Shown here: piece after piece, positions 23,701 to 37,200 of the stretch
Numbering within the stretch: the stretch's first letter is position 1
Layout of the letters: each line of letters opens with the position of its first letter
NCBI GenBank assembly: GCA_030737835.1
Contig: CM060854.1
Location: 10,225,272-10,289,271, forward strand
Source: Acorus gramineus
Taxonomy: Eukaryota > Streptophyta > Magnoliopsida > Acorales > Acoraceae
Length of the DNA stretch: 64,000 bases
Direction of reading: 5' to 3'
Notes under the pieces: generated by a model
What the model was told of the DNA's origin: nothing
The model's input: only the letters and a program-made list of their open reading frames with translations
The model's database searches: none
Program-made: the position numbers and the translations under genes

Positions 23701-26700
23701 CATACTGGATCAGAACGAATCAAATCCTGATAATGCTCAGGTCAAATACACTCTCTGTCTCTTTTGATGCATCTTTGGAGTAAAATCAGTGTGTTTGACA
23801 ATTCCTACCTATATGGTGGTGAATCATTCTGAATACACAGTGTTGTGATGTTAATTCCTTGGCCATGACCTCAAACTATAATTATTTTAAAGGGGGCTAC
23901 CACAAAGAAAAAAGTTAATGCACAAAACCAATCCAAGAAAGGAATTTCTTCCCCAATCTACACCCCAACCATAAAATACAGGATCCTAAATTACAATCAG
24001 AAAATAGAATACTCCATCGCCACCCCTGCCAAACACCTTGCATACACACCCAATATTAAAAATGCCTTCCTGATATTAGAGATAATATCCATAACAAGGC
24101 CCAAAAAACCAAACTTTTGAGCTCCTAATTGCCCACAGGCTTGCTACAACAGAATTTCTCCACCAATTTCCCTTCATCTAATCTTATTCCTGCCCAGTAG
24201 CACACTCAATATTTTAAAATCGTGTCTTCCAGAATCTGTATTCCATACCATGTCTACAGGTAAGGGTTTTAGCATCCGAGCACCGATAAACCTAGCTCGT
24301 GTCATGAAAATTTTGCATCAAATGCAGTGTGCTTATATTGCAAATTTTCAGACTATGATAAAGAGGATATCTATGTATAATGTAAAATCTATATTTCTAT
24401 CCAAAATGATTAACTAGTGTACAGTCTTTATGTGGGATGTAGCATTATAGTTAAAACATTTGCATTAATCAACAGTAGATAATCATATGCATATGAAAAT
24501 ATATAACAGCAATTCAAACTACAGAGGCAATCAAGGAGTTCCAATATGATAACTGGAATGGATTTTAAAAATATATGCAAACATCTTTTAACCACCAGGT
24601 TTCCAAATAAACAATTGATAAACTAATTCAATACACTGATGCTCTTAAAACAATTGACCTAGAAGAACATGGAATCTTTTTTATCTAACCTTTTTGTTTT
24701 CTTCTCAAACATAACAATTTCCACACAAGAAGAAAAAGAAGTGCCATGGCGATGACTAAGGCAACAACCACAATTATCCAAATATGCAATGAGTGCTTCT
24801 GGCATGATTCCGATTTACAGAGTTCTGGATTGCCATCAACACTGACATAAAAAAAAACCAACATCTTAGAATAGTTCAAATATATTTTTGAGGTAAATTT
24901 CAATGAAATAATCACTAATGTGCAACAACTGACACTGAAATTTAACTATACCCTTCTAGGGACGAAAACAAATATAGATAATCATCTGACATCCATCTTC
25001 TTATACATGTTTTATTCATATTCATATCTATATATTCATTTTTTAAAAGAAATACAAACACATATTTAGAAAATAATAAAATATATCTGTATCCATATCC
25101 ATTTTCGTTTTTTGTTCACAATATGATATTAGCATGATAACACTTGAATCATTTATCATTTAAATACTTGTATTTTTTTGTTTAAAAATATTATTCATGT
25201 CTCATTGGAATCTTAACTTATATTGAATTAATATGAATATTACAAGTATCCTAATGATATCCGTATCCGTTATGCCAAATATTTCATATTTGATTATTTC
25301 TATATCTGTATAATATTATTATTCTTATTTGCTGATAAAAAAAAATACGAAAATGAAAATACATATATCCAGCCTGTTTTCATCCCTATAACAATTTCTT
25401 TTTTTCTTTTTTCTTTTTTCTTTTTCTCTGTCAATCTCATTTTAACATCTCCGAAGTTTAAACCATTTCGAAACATATTAAGAGTTGAGAAGTAAGCAGC
25501 TAACTCAATCTAACAATTTTTAGTTCTTTACTTTGAGAGGCAAAAGATGTTGCAAATCATGTCATGGGTTAGGCAATTGTGTCATAATTTGAAACCATGC
25601 CAACTAATACAATGAGTATAGGGAGACAAATGAAACCTCAGAGTAAGTGACTGATTCTTTTCTCTCTGTAGAAGTAGCAAAGGTATTGACCCACTTAGAT
25701 GGTTATTGTCCAAATTCCTAGAAAAATACCATAGATTCTATCATCATTTTGTATAACAGCAAGAATGTTACAGTAATGGTAAAGCATATTATCCTCCAAA
25801 AAAAATGTTAAAGCATAGTCACAATCAATGAAATTGTAGCTGACATGAAAAATATGATTAAGAAAAAAAGGAGGAGAAGAAAGATATTATTTCTTGAATA
25901 TGTTGTCCTTCATCTCTCATCTAATTCATTAATTTCAAATTCCATTTAAATTATTCACTGTGATTATATACATAGCATTCAAATAAGAAACAATCAGGTA
26001 TATAAAAAACCAAATGTCTCTAAGAGGAAGTTCTAAAGAAGGAAAATGCTGAATTCGTAATACACTCCTACAAGATTCAAGGGCAGACTGGTGCTTCAAG
26101 ATGCATTATCACAGGAACATTATGACAGCAGAAAATCAAGAAACAAAAAAGCAAAAAGAACATAATGTTATAAAGCATATAGGTGAATACATCCTCTAGG
26201 AAAATATGAATTTTACTGATTAATGAATCTGTTAAAAAAAGTAAACCTTTAATCTATAGCCTCCGATTCCAACATTATTCTGTAGACAACAATTTCATTT
26301 ATTAATAATTGATCATTCGAGTACAATTAGAAAGGCACATTGCCACATATGTACTCAGCAGTCCCCAACAGCCATGAATGTCATCTTATTGCACCTGGTT
26401 CATGACCATGTCACAATGGCAATCTTCAAATTATAAGGTCAAGATCATCACTCCAAGAAGATAAGGTCATCATAAGTTAACAATTAAGGTCAAACCATGA
26501 CATGCAGCGCTCAAGCGATTTTTTTTTTTTTTTTGGAGAAAAGGTAGACATTCTACCATTAAATTATATTAGATAACAATAGTACAATGTGTGAAAAAGA
26601 AAAGAATTCAAAAAAAGTAAAGTATAGGAGCTGCTCACACTAACTGAAAAAAAGGAACATCTAAAACCATTATGTAGTCTTATGGTGCCTCCATCACTTC

Positions 26701-28195
26701 TAAAACATTAGAGATGCGTGTAAAGAAGGCTTCCAATGAGCAAGATCCATATATTACTGGAAATACATATTCAATGTCTTGATATTTTAAGCTAGGGTCT
26801 TAATAATCAATATGAAACATACTGAAACATACATATACACATCAGTTGTCATTTCAATGATGTGCATTTTACCTAGAATGTAATTTGGAAATATATATCT
26901 TCTATCATCCTTTACTTCCCTTTCATTTTCCTTCCTTTATGTGTACGTAAGTAATCAAACTTGGATCTCTAAACTTAAGAAAACATAGATAATAATAGTG
27001 GAAACTAGAGATCATCTCTTCTTCGGGTGCTCTTCCAGTGTGAAGTTATGGGAAAAGGTCGCCGTGGCAGTTGGTTCCTACGCAAATGGGTCGATCATCC
27101 CCGTCACATCAACAGGCATGCACAACCTTCGTCATCCAAATCCCACCAGAGAAGCCCCAGTTATGTAGCGTCCTCAGTCAACAATAAAACAATAAAACAC
27201 TTCACATATTAATCATGTTTTCCACAAACTCTCGCAACTTTGAAAATCACCTGGATTCTAATGAGCCAGTTCACCCAAAACTCGTCAGGATTAAGATTTT
27301 TGCTGCTTGACTTTGATCCCCATTCCTTTCAATCTTCTTCCTGCTTCCCACAATTTATCGAGATTTTGGAACTCCAGATTGAGCTCTTCACTATAGACAC
27401 TCACAAAATGTTCTGTTCTTTCTTTTCCCTAGGCCTTCTATTTCTTTGTTATTGTTGTTTTTTTTTTTTCTTTCCATCGTAATTTTCATTCCGGGTATTT
27501 GCTCTGATTAATAAAATAATGGCTCATGCCTACCATGCTTTCAAAAAAATATATAAAAAACTTTAAAAAAATGGTTAAATTAAACTACTTATTTGATGGA
27601 CATTATCATTCTTCTAGAGTAGCATCTACCTTGATTGGTAAAAGATGCCACACAGTCATAATACCTCTGATGACTGGGTATTGATTATCAATCACTCTAT
27701 GGTTTGATATTGCCTCGAAAGCACGGACACTCCATTTGGGGGTCTGTACCCATGTCCGACACGTGTCGGACACGGACACTATGGGGACTCGGCTGGCATG
27801 GACACGTGTCGGACACGGCTCCAGCCGTGTCTGCCCATGTCCGCCTTCATTTTGTCTAGACACGGCTGGGACACTGCCCAACCAGTTTCAGCTCAAAAGT
27901 AAAAAATAAAAAGAAAATGAAAACCCAAACATAGCCCAGAAGTATTCAACCCATTTAAAACAGCCTAGAACAACTCATTTAAACAAAAAACTCTTTCTTA
28001 AGGTTAAAAAAAATAGTGATTTATTAGTTTAAAACAGTGATTTATAAAAACAGTGGTTTATTGGTTTAAAACAGTGATTTATAAAAATAGTGGTTTATTA
28101 TTTAAAATAGTGATTTATAAAAACAGTGATTTATTAGTTTATACAATTGGTTATAAATAGTGAATTAAATGAAATGTGTTTGTTTATATAAAATA

Positions 28196-28234
<39 letters not shown>

Positions 28235-31200
28235 TATTATGTTAATTTATTTGTTGCCGTGTCCTAGCTGTACCTGTGTCCTATTTTTTCAAAAATTCCC
28301 ATGTTGCCATGTCACCGTATCCTGTGTCCGTGTCCGTGCTTCATAGGATATTGCATATATGGCGGGTGGTTTATTGCTCATATTGATAGACCAGATTTTG
28401 ATTGTCGATCAATTTATGGTTTGCAATTGCTAGTATAGACGGTGGTTTTCCTAATTGCTCATATTCATAAACATTAAGATGGATACTACATAATATGGTC
28501 AGATAAGAGTAAAATCATAATTGGTGCATACTCTTACCAAACAGTATAAATAATAATAATAACTTTTCTTAAGAAATATTATATAAACATTGACTGATTG
28601 TAGATTTCTAACTTACAGAAGTGTCAATGATGGCAGTTGTGCCAGAAAATCAGGTATATTGCCCATCAAACTATTGCCCGATAGATCCCTGAAAAAGATA
28701 ACCACAATGTAAAGGATTCCGTGAAGTCTATAAGCAGTTGAATGAATAGACCTTGCCGATAAATAGGCTTGAAACAGGAGTGTGATATATGTATGCCTTT
28801 ATGTTGCTTACACAGTCTGAATCAGTTTGAGGTCAGCAAAGGAAGCAGATATTGTCCCATTCAGTCCGCTCAAAGACAAGTTTCTGAAGGAACAAAAAAA
28901 TGCAGTTAAGATATATCATAGTTGAAAATATTAATAAAAAATTGCCTTTATTCATGCAGATACACTTTCATCTTACTTACAAAGAAATGATTCTAGGCGG
29001 ATTGTCATTGCTGCAAGCCAATCCCTCCCATGAGTAAGCATTAGGAAGGCATGGATCACCCATCCAATTCCTCTTTATGCCATAAGCCCTTTTAATTTGT
29101 TGAATTGAATCAACTGGAATACAATAAAGCAAGTATAACTATATATTACTGAAAGTAGACCATGAAAATTTACCTGGTTCAAGAGCAAGTTCCTTCATTT
29201 TTTTTTTTTTAAGTTGTACCGCATTAGACGTGATCAATTTGGAGTTTAAAATATAGTAGAGCTCAACAAAAAAACATTTTACGATTAGACACACACAGTT
29301 TAAGTTGACTCCATATACACTAATAAAAAAAGGCAAGCCCATTTTTAAAGTGACCCTGTAACACCTGCAAAAAGGCATATGGTTAAGCAAAATTATTGCT
29401 GGAAAAGCAATTTTAAGCACGAGTTCAAAAGAAAAAAATTGTTTGATGACGGGATAGAAGCAAACAAACGATCTGATTTTCTTATACACCAATTCAGATT
29501 TAAAGATTTGCAATATTATGTTCAGGTGGGTTGATTAAAAGTTGAACTAGAAATAATCAGCAGACCATTATATCATATTCTTTATTGCAATTTCATAAAT
29601 TAACTCTTACAAAGCTATTATGATATTTTTGACGGTTTTTTTTTTGTTGTTAAATATCCTCTGAGCCTTTTTTTTTTTTTTTTGGAGGGGGGGGGAGTGA
29701 ACAGTAGGAATCCTACCTTAATTCATTAAGAAAATAAAGTGCCCAAAGCATGCCAGAGGAGCTATAAAAGGAAAAAAGGGAGGACCCCCTTGGGGTTTGA
29801 TTTAGTAGAAGAGGTATCTACAAAAACGTCCAGTTGGATCCAAAGACAAACCTAACTTCAATTAAAATTTTACCCCTTAAATAAAAAACTGTACTAGTCT
29901 CAACAAAGAACCGGCCCCAATCTTAAATAAAATGAACCACCATCTTCGATACATATTATATTGGTACCCTCTGTGCATTTTTTTTCCCGTACCCGCATTG
30001 GAAAATTCTGGTTTTTACTAGGGCATTTATGATTCAGAGATAAATATTTCCTGATTGGTCTTCCTATTGTTTGATAAAAATATTATGAAATTTTGGTTGA
30101 AGTCAGATGTTAAAGGGTTTCAACATGAACACGAATAGAATGAATGTGCACTCCACTATCATTGCATGGTTTGTTCTAATTTTGATCAGTCCCACTGTTA
30201 GCCTTGCAAGGCCTGTTTGTATTTCTTGCATCGCCTACCTGTTTCCATGTTGTAACTTGATAAACTCAGCCCTCGTAAGAGTCGAGTTACCTCAAAATCA
30301 TAGATAATATGAATTTTTCGACGCCCATATAAAAAATTATGGTCCTTTGAAATTTAGGCCTTCCATGGTCCCTCTCAACCTGCTCTCTTCGTATCTTCTC
30401 ACCCCCAACAACTCTTGCTGGTCCTCACATCTCATACTACATCAATCAGATAGCAGAATGCTCATCGACTACTTTGACCCCTTCTTTTCCTTTTCCTTTT
30501 TTTACTAAAACTTTATTTTTTCAATAAATAAATTTTGGTAATACAATTCCTATCTTCCCTAAAAAAAAGAAAATTGCCATGGACAGTCTACAGTCACTTT
30601 TGCAATCCCGATAAGATCTGAATTTCCTTGAAAGTATATATTTGCGTAATGAAGTACATGTCTTCACAAAAAGATAAAGCATATATTCGAATGAATTGAA
30701 TGCAAATATTCTTACATTTTCCTTAGTACATACTTGATCAGAGAAATCATATTCTCAGTTAGGACTATAGGAATGACAGAATATGTATCCATTACCATTT
30801 TTCACAAGGAGTTTTCAGGCATACCGTCTTGGCCGAAAGTGGAGGCGTTTATCGCCCAATTGATAGCGGCATAGAGCTCCGCGGCATTCAAGAGCGGGGG
30901 AAGAGTAGAGCCGTTGCTTGCGCTGAGGTTGTAGAAGGCATTGGGGATTTCGGAGAGGGGGTCGGCGTTGAAGAGGGTGTCGGTGTACAGGAACTTGGGC
31001 TGGAAACCTGTCATGAATATCTTGTTGTTGAAGTATATGTCGATTAGTCTCGACTGATTCTTTTTGAGGACTTGGATCTCCATGAAGTGAAGGTAAACAT
31101 GGTACCCCAAAATGGGGTTCTTGAGCACATTGTTCCACAGGTTGTACATGTCGCCGCTGTCGGCAGTGTCCATGACCACCGACGGCACGTCGTAGCCGGA

Positions 31201-34200
31201 GTTGCCTTTTATTGTTGAACGGGTATCGAGCGGGGGCAATGATGCGTTTCCTAGAACTGGCCACCATCTGCGGTCGTATTTGTCTTTTGGATACCTGGAT
31301 CATCATTTTGAAACACACATCTTTCTAGGTTAGAATCCTCCGGGGAAAAGGAAATGGAGGCTCATTCTTCTGTTTCTTTTCCCTCCTCTGGCTCCGAATG
31401 CAGAACTCATCATTGGGAAATGCTACGTGGCTAAGCCCGTCAACGGGTCAGGTGGGGTTAGGGTGGACTCATTTTTATTGTCGGGTCTAGATCGGATCTC
31501 AAGTAGGTCTGTCAACGAATCACGAATCAATCAGGACTCAAACTTAACGCGATCAGATAAAAGATAAAAATACCGGATCTAAAAGACCTGATAATCAAAA
31601 CGGATCCGGTCTGTGTCCACCCAACCCGATCCTATGGACCCAACCGAAATACTATGTGATTTTTTTATATTTATGATACAACCCAACACTCATGATCCAA
31701 CCAAATATTTATAACTATATATTGAATAATCATTTAAAATTTTAAACATTTAAAATATTTTTTAAAACCTTTTAACTTCACGTAAAAATATAATAATACA
31801 AACTGTATTCCAAATGTTTACTTATAAAACATTAAAAAATCAAAATAGTGAAGAACTATTTATAATACACTAAACTCTATTAAAAAAAAATGAAGCCATT
31901 GTAAGCTTTTAAGAAGTTCATCAACCTCTCTTTGTTTAGCCTAAACTTGTTAACAGGTCGACCCGACCCGACCCGACAAGACCCGATCTAAGGCCCGATA
32001 TGGACCCGATCCAAAGGACCCAAAAATCAAACGGGTCAGGTCCGGGTCCACCCCGACCCGATCAGGACCAGACCCGTTGATAGGCCTAATTTCAGGTCTT
32101 TCGGGTCCAATCAGGTCGACCCGCTAATAGGCCTAGGTCAAACCAAGGGAAGCTGGACTTGGAGAGGTTGATAAACTTCTTTAAGGGCCTCCCATGACTT
32201 CAACTGTTTTTTTGATAAAAAATAAAAGGTTTGAAAAAAGGAAGGAAGAGGAGGAGAAGAATGTAAGAGGGTTTTGGTTTTGATATTAAGTGAGATGACA
32301 CTGCACATTGAGATAGTGGAGACCATGTTTTCTTGAGTTTAATTTTTTTTCATTTCTATTTTTACATAATGAGTTTGAATAAAAGAAGTTCAGTGTATTA
32401 TAAATAATTCTTCACTATTTTGATTTTTTAATATTTTATAAGAGAGCATTTGAAATACGTGAAGTAAAAAAGTTGTAAAAATATTTTAAATGTATAAATT
32501 TTTAAATGATTATTCAATATTTAGTTATAAATGTTGGATTGGGTCAATCGAGTCCATATGATTGGGTAGGGGTGGACCTAGACCTGACCCATTTTGATTG
32601 TCGGGTCCTTCAAGTCGGTATTTACACCTTTTATCGAGTCGGATTCAAGTCAGTTCCGGGGCGACTCACGATCCATTGACAGGCGTACATGTGTAGTCTT
32701 ATCAACGTCCCTCCTGGTTATTTTTTAAAAGAAGATTATATATTTGTCCCCTTAGTGCATATATTGTTATTATAAAAGAGTTTTTTTTTTTTGTATATAT
32801 ACCCATTTGATCATTCATTTTCGCAGAATTACTCCTCACACCTTTGGTGGCAAAAACACCCATGTAAAAATAGCACAACGATGCCCTTGTGGTTAATTGC
32901 CATGGGGTTGGCTAGAAAAATCCGCTAGTCAACGATAGGTCCACGTAAAATGTTCAAAATACCCACCCAGAGGCCTTGCATATACAATATTATATTCTAT
33001 TTTTGTCAAAATACCTCTGTAAAAACCATCCTTGGATAAATACCCCTCAAAATTTTATAAGATGTGCATTAGTGCCCCTGCGATCAATTTCGTGAGCTGG
33101 GGTTAAATGTTACCATTAAAATCTCATTTAAACAATTAAAAACCGTTGAAAAGTCTAAAATACCTTTGTTTCTTCTTCCTCTTCAACGTCCAAAACAATA
33201 TATTGTGCATTTACACAATAAATGTCTTTCATCACACAAATGGTGATTAGAATCATTTTTTAATTCAGGAGAATGAAAATGAAAGTAATGGTGATTTAGA
33301 GTAAAAGACATATATAGTTGATTTTTGGTTAAGGTTTTAATGTTTATCTGGTTGAAATAGAGGAAAGAGAGATGAAAAGTATTTGATTTAGGGTAAGGGT
33401 AAATGAGTAAATATACACACCTGGGTAATCGAGCTGGAAAGCATGTAACAGACAGGTACCGATGCACAACTTATGAAATTTTGAGAGCTATTTATGTGAG
33501 TATGGTTTTTTATAGGGGTATTTTGACAAAAACAAAATATCGCATATATATGCAAAAAATAATTTTTGAGAGTTTGAGTGGGGTAAATGAGTAATTTAAC
33601 CTGGTAGTTTAAAAAACTGATCATAGTTTACTATGGGTTTCAAATGATGACTAATAAAAGAGTATTTTTGCACTACTTTTAAATTATCCATTAGTATTTT
33701 TGCTATCAAGGATATAACGAGGGTAATTCAGCAAAACTAAATTTTAAGAAAGGCATTTATGTAAAAATACCCAAAATAAAATATACTTTGAGATGCACCA
33801 ATATAATTATTATTTTTTTTAAAATAAGAATATTACTAATTTTGATCCACTAGTATACAATATGTGTTGTTTGAGTAGTGGAATATGTAAAGAATTGTAA
33901 GAAATATGAGGAGAATAATTTTAAAAAATGGTTTTTTATTTTTAAGTCATAAACTATATAATTTAGTGATCGATCCCTCACTTTTTTATATTTCGGTTTA
34001 AGTCTCCAGATTTAAAGGATATGTTCCTTTTAGTTAGGCCTGTCAACGGGTCGGATCCAGGCCTGGGCCCGACCCGACCCGACTCGGACCCAATTACACA
34101 TCTAATATACCCGACCCCATTTGGACCCGACCCGGTGGACCTAAACATACAAACGGGTCGGGTCCGGGTCCACCCCGTCCCGACCCGTTGGACCCGAGAC

Positions 34201-37200
34201 CCGATTGTTTTATTAATATATGCTCATATATTAGAAGACTATTAGTATTAGTTGACCCATAATTTTATTTCTTACTTAACTTATTTTTGTATCCACAAGT
34301 TCATAAATCATAATCATAACAAACCCATAAATCATAAATCATAATCATAACATTTTTTTTGTTGTGTTGATGTTGCAACTTATAAGAACTTGGTTGTTTA
34401 ATATGTAGTAAACTTAGTAATGTATTGTCGTTGGTTTGTTTTGGATAAAGAACTTATTAGTTTTTGAATTTGTATAATTAATTAGTTTGTTGCATGATTT
34501 ATGTTTATTGTTTAAGTTAATATATTAGTGTTTATTGTTTTGAATGCTTGTATAATTAATTATGTTTATTGTTTAGGTTAATATGTTGTTTATGTTAGTG
34601 ATTATTGTTTTGAATGTTGTTTAGTAATTCATTTACTTTTTTGAATTGTATAAAATTATGTTCAACGTAGTCTCATTAATAATAATGTTTTATTACAAAA
34701 ATTTTCAAATAGAATGATAAGACAAATAAATTCAGAGCTCTCCCCTTTTTTTTCCAACCCTCTGGGTTGGGTCCGACCTAAGTCCGACGGGTCTGGGTCC
34801 GGGTCACCCGGCCCGAACCCAGGACCTGGACCCAATCCGTTGACATGTCTACTTTTAGTCCCTAAAATAAAAATCAAATAATTTAGGGATAGGTTCCTTC
34901 TAGGGACTAATAAGAAACATTCCCTTTAAATATAGGGACCTAAACTGAAATATGAAGAAGTGAATGATCAACCACTAAATCATGTAGTTTACAGGGGCTA
35001 AAAAATAAAAAACCCTTTAAAAAATTATTTGAGTGGAAGGAACATATGGGTATAGCTATTCTAAAATAGATGTGAATAAGTGGATATTTGTATTCTAGGT
35101 CCTCATATAATTATGTTATTCAATTCAATATTTTCACTGGTATAAGGATGTTCATATGTTAAATCAACTATTGTTACATCTTATAAATCAATGCTCCACA
35201 TATCATTTTTTATAAATCTTATCGACGTCTTATTTATATTTTATCTACAACTTATCCATTGTAAATCATACAACAAAACTTTATTATTACAATTTTCAAC
35301 AAAAAAAAATATTAAAAACACAATGAAATAGAAAATTATTTTTCCATCAGTATACTTATATATTCCTAAAATAACCAAAAATTCTAAAATAACTTATGTG
35401 TCTCTCTCCAAATGACACCAGGGGATTTTGATCTCAGCACCCAAACGAAGTCCCAACTGTCTGGCGAAGCCTCAGTGGACTTGTACATTCTCACCAATGT
35501 TCTAAAAATCCCGCCTAGACCTCTATTAATCCCCCGCCTAGACCTAGGCGGTCCCAACCCGCAACGCTTAGCGTCTAGCCTTTTTTTCAATTAATCACCA
35601 GTTGACTAAGAAGTTATTAAGTCACCTTATATATTATATATCTATTAACTAGGTTTTTATGCTATCCCTATTATGTTTATATTTTTAATTTTATTTTGAT
35701 GTTATTTTGTTATTATTTTATAGTCTAAAATCATTACAAATATATAATGTATATGTATATGTATTATATTTATTATTATAAAAAGTGATTGATTAATCCT
35801 CGATTGATCCCCGCCTAATCGATTAATCTCTAGTCCCTTCTCAACCGCCTTACTAACGCCTAGCGCTTTTTACAACATTGATTCTCACTCATGTGCTCAT
35901 CATTTCTTTCTACAAAGTTTGTTAAAAATTGAATTATTGATGAAAATGAAGAATTTTCTTTCTATACCAAACTTATTAAACTAATCCTTAGCCCTTCTGG
36001 ATGTTATTCTTTAGTCTTAAAATCTTTATTAAATTATGTACTCGAATAGTAAAGAAGAATGTCATAATGTATGTATTTAATTTTTATAAAAATATATATT
36101 TTATTTGTCATATATATCATTTTAAAATAAAAATGTATATGAACTACAAAAAAGGACTGCATATTGAAACAACTCCCAAAGGAAATTATTCAGTGTCATT
36201 AACTACAGTCCGTATTTTCAATCTAGCTCACAATTCTGCATCTTTAATGAAGTATATGCTTGATGAGAAAGGGCTTGGAAATTGTTGGGATGATTTTTTT
36301 GAAATCCAGATTTTAATCATACTTTAATCCAAAAAAATGTGTAAATGTTGCTGTCTAACTTTTTGAAAAGTTAAAAACATATTTCAATTATAAATAAGGA
36401 CTTTTCATCATTTAAAAATTATTCTAAGCGAAAATCGTTTTTCAAACTCATTTTAAAGCATTATCTCAAAGGAATAAATTAATTTTTTTATTTTCTACAA
36501 GTGGATTCATGCATTAATAGGTAGTTATATATTGATATTTAAATCTGTGACCTCTTGGTTACATCTTATGTTGTCAACCTTAAGTTACGGATCCAAGCCC
36601 CTGCTAAAGTTATTCAAGAGTACGGTGAGTGTGGATCAAACACGTGACAAAAAAAAATTTAAGCATGTAATTTTTTATTTAAACAATGTATATATATAAT
36701 TAATTGGAGAAAAAATTTTAATTTATAAAAATACCTATTTAGTTACACCAAAACATACACTTATTTTTCGGTATACAGTTATTTCGGCATAAGTGAGTAT
36801 AAATGAAGATAAAGTGATTTTTTCTTTGATTGTGTTTTAAATTATTCTCGTTGGGAAAATTAAGAATAAAATTTTGGTTGTTTGGGTAAAATGTGAATAA
36901 AGTGTGGATAAGGATTTATAAAATATGAAAAAATAATGATAGTTGATTTGACATGTGATTTATTAGAGGTGATGACAGTTGATTTGATAATGGGCCCACA
37001 TATTCTTTGGGTAGAATAGCCTGGAATAACTTTAATTCCAGGGGGTGGTTGGAATCCATATACCACTTTATACCAGTTTATTTTGCATAAGATACCATCC
37101 CCCCGTATGGGGTGTGAAATTGGGTTTTTCGCTTTTGGTAGCTATACTGGGATAAATAATAATTCATGCTGAATAAGAAACTTTGTGTTTGGTTGTCTTT

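Noticed and set aside
30815-31318. 167-residue minus-strand frame overlapping exon 3, and the similar one at 48610-48942
   Set aside because: Shifted readings of the true malectin-like exon; the correct frame matches the family and the splice phase.
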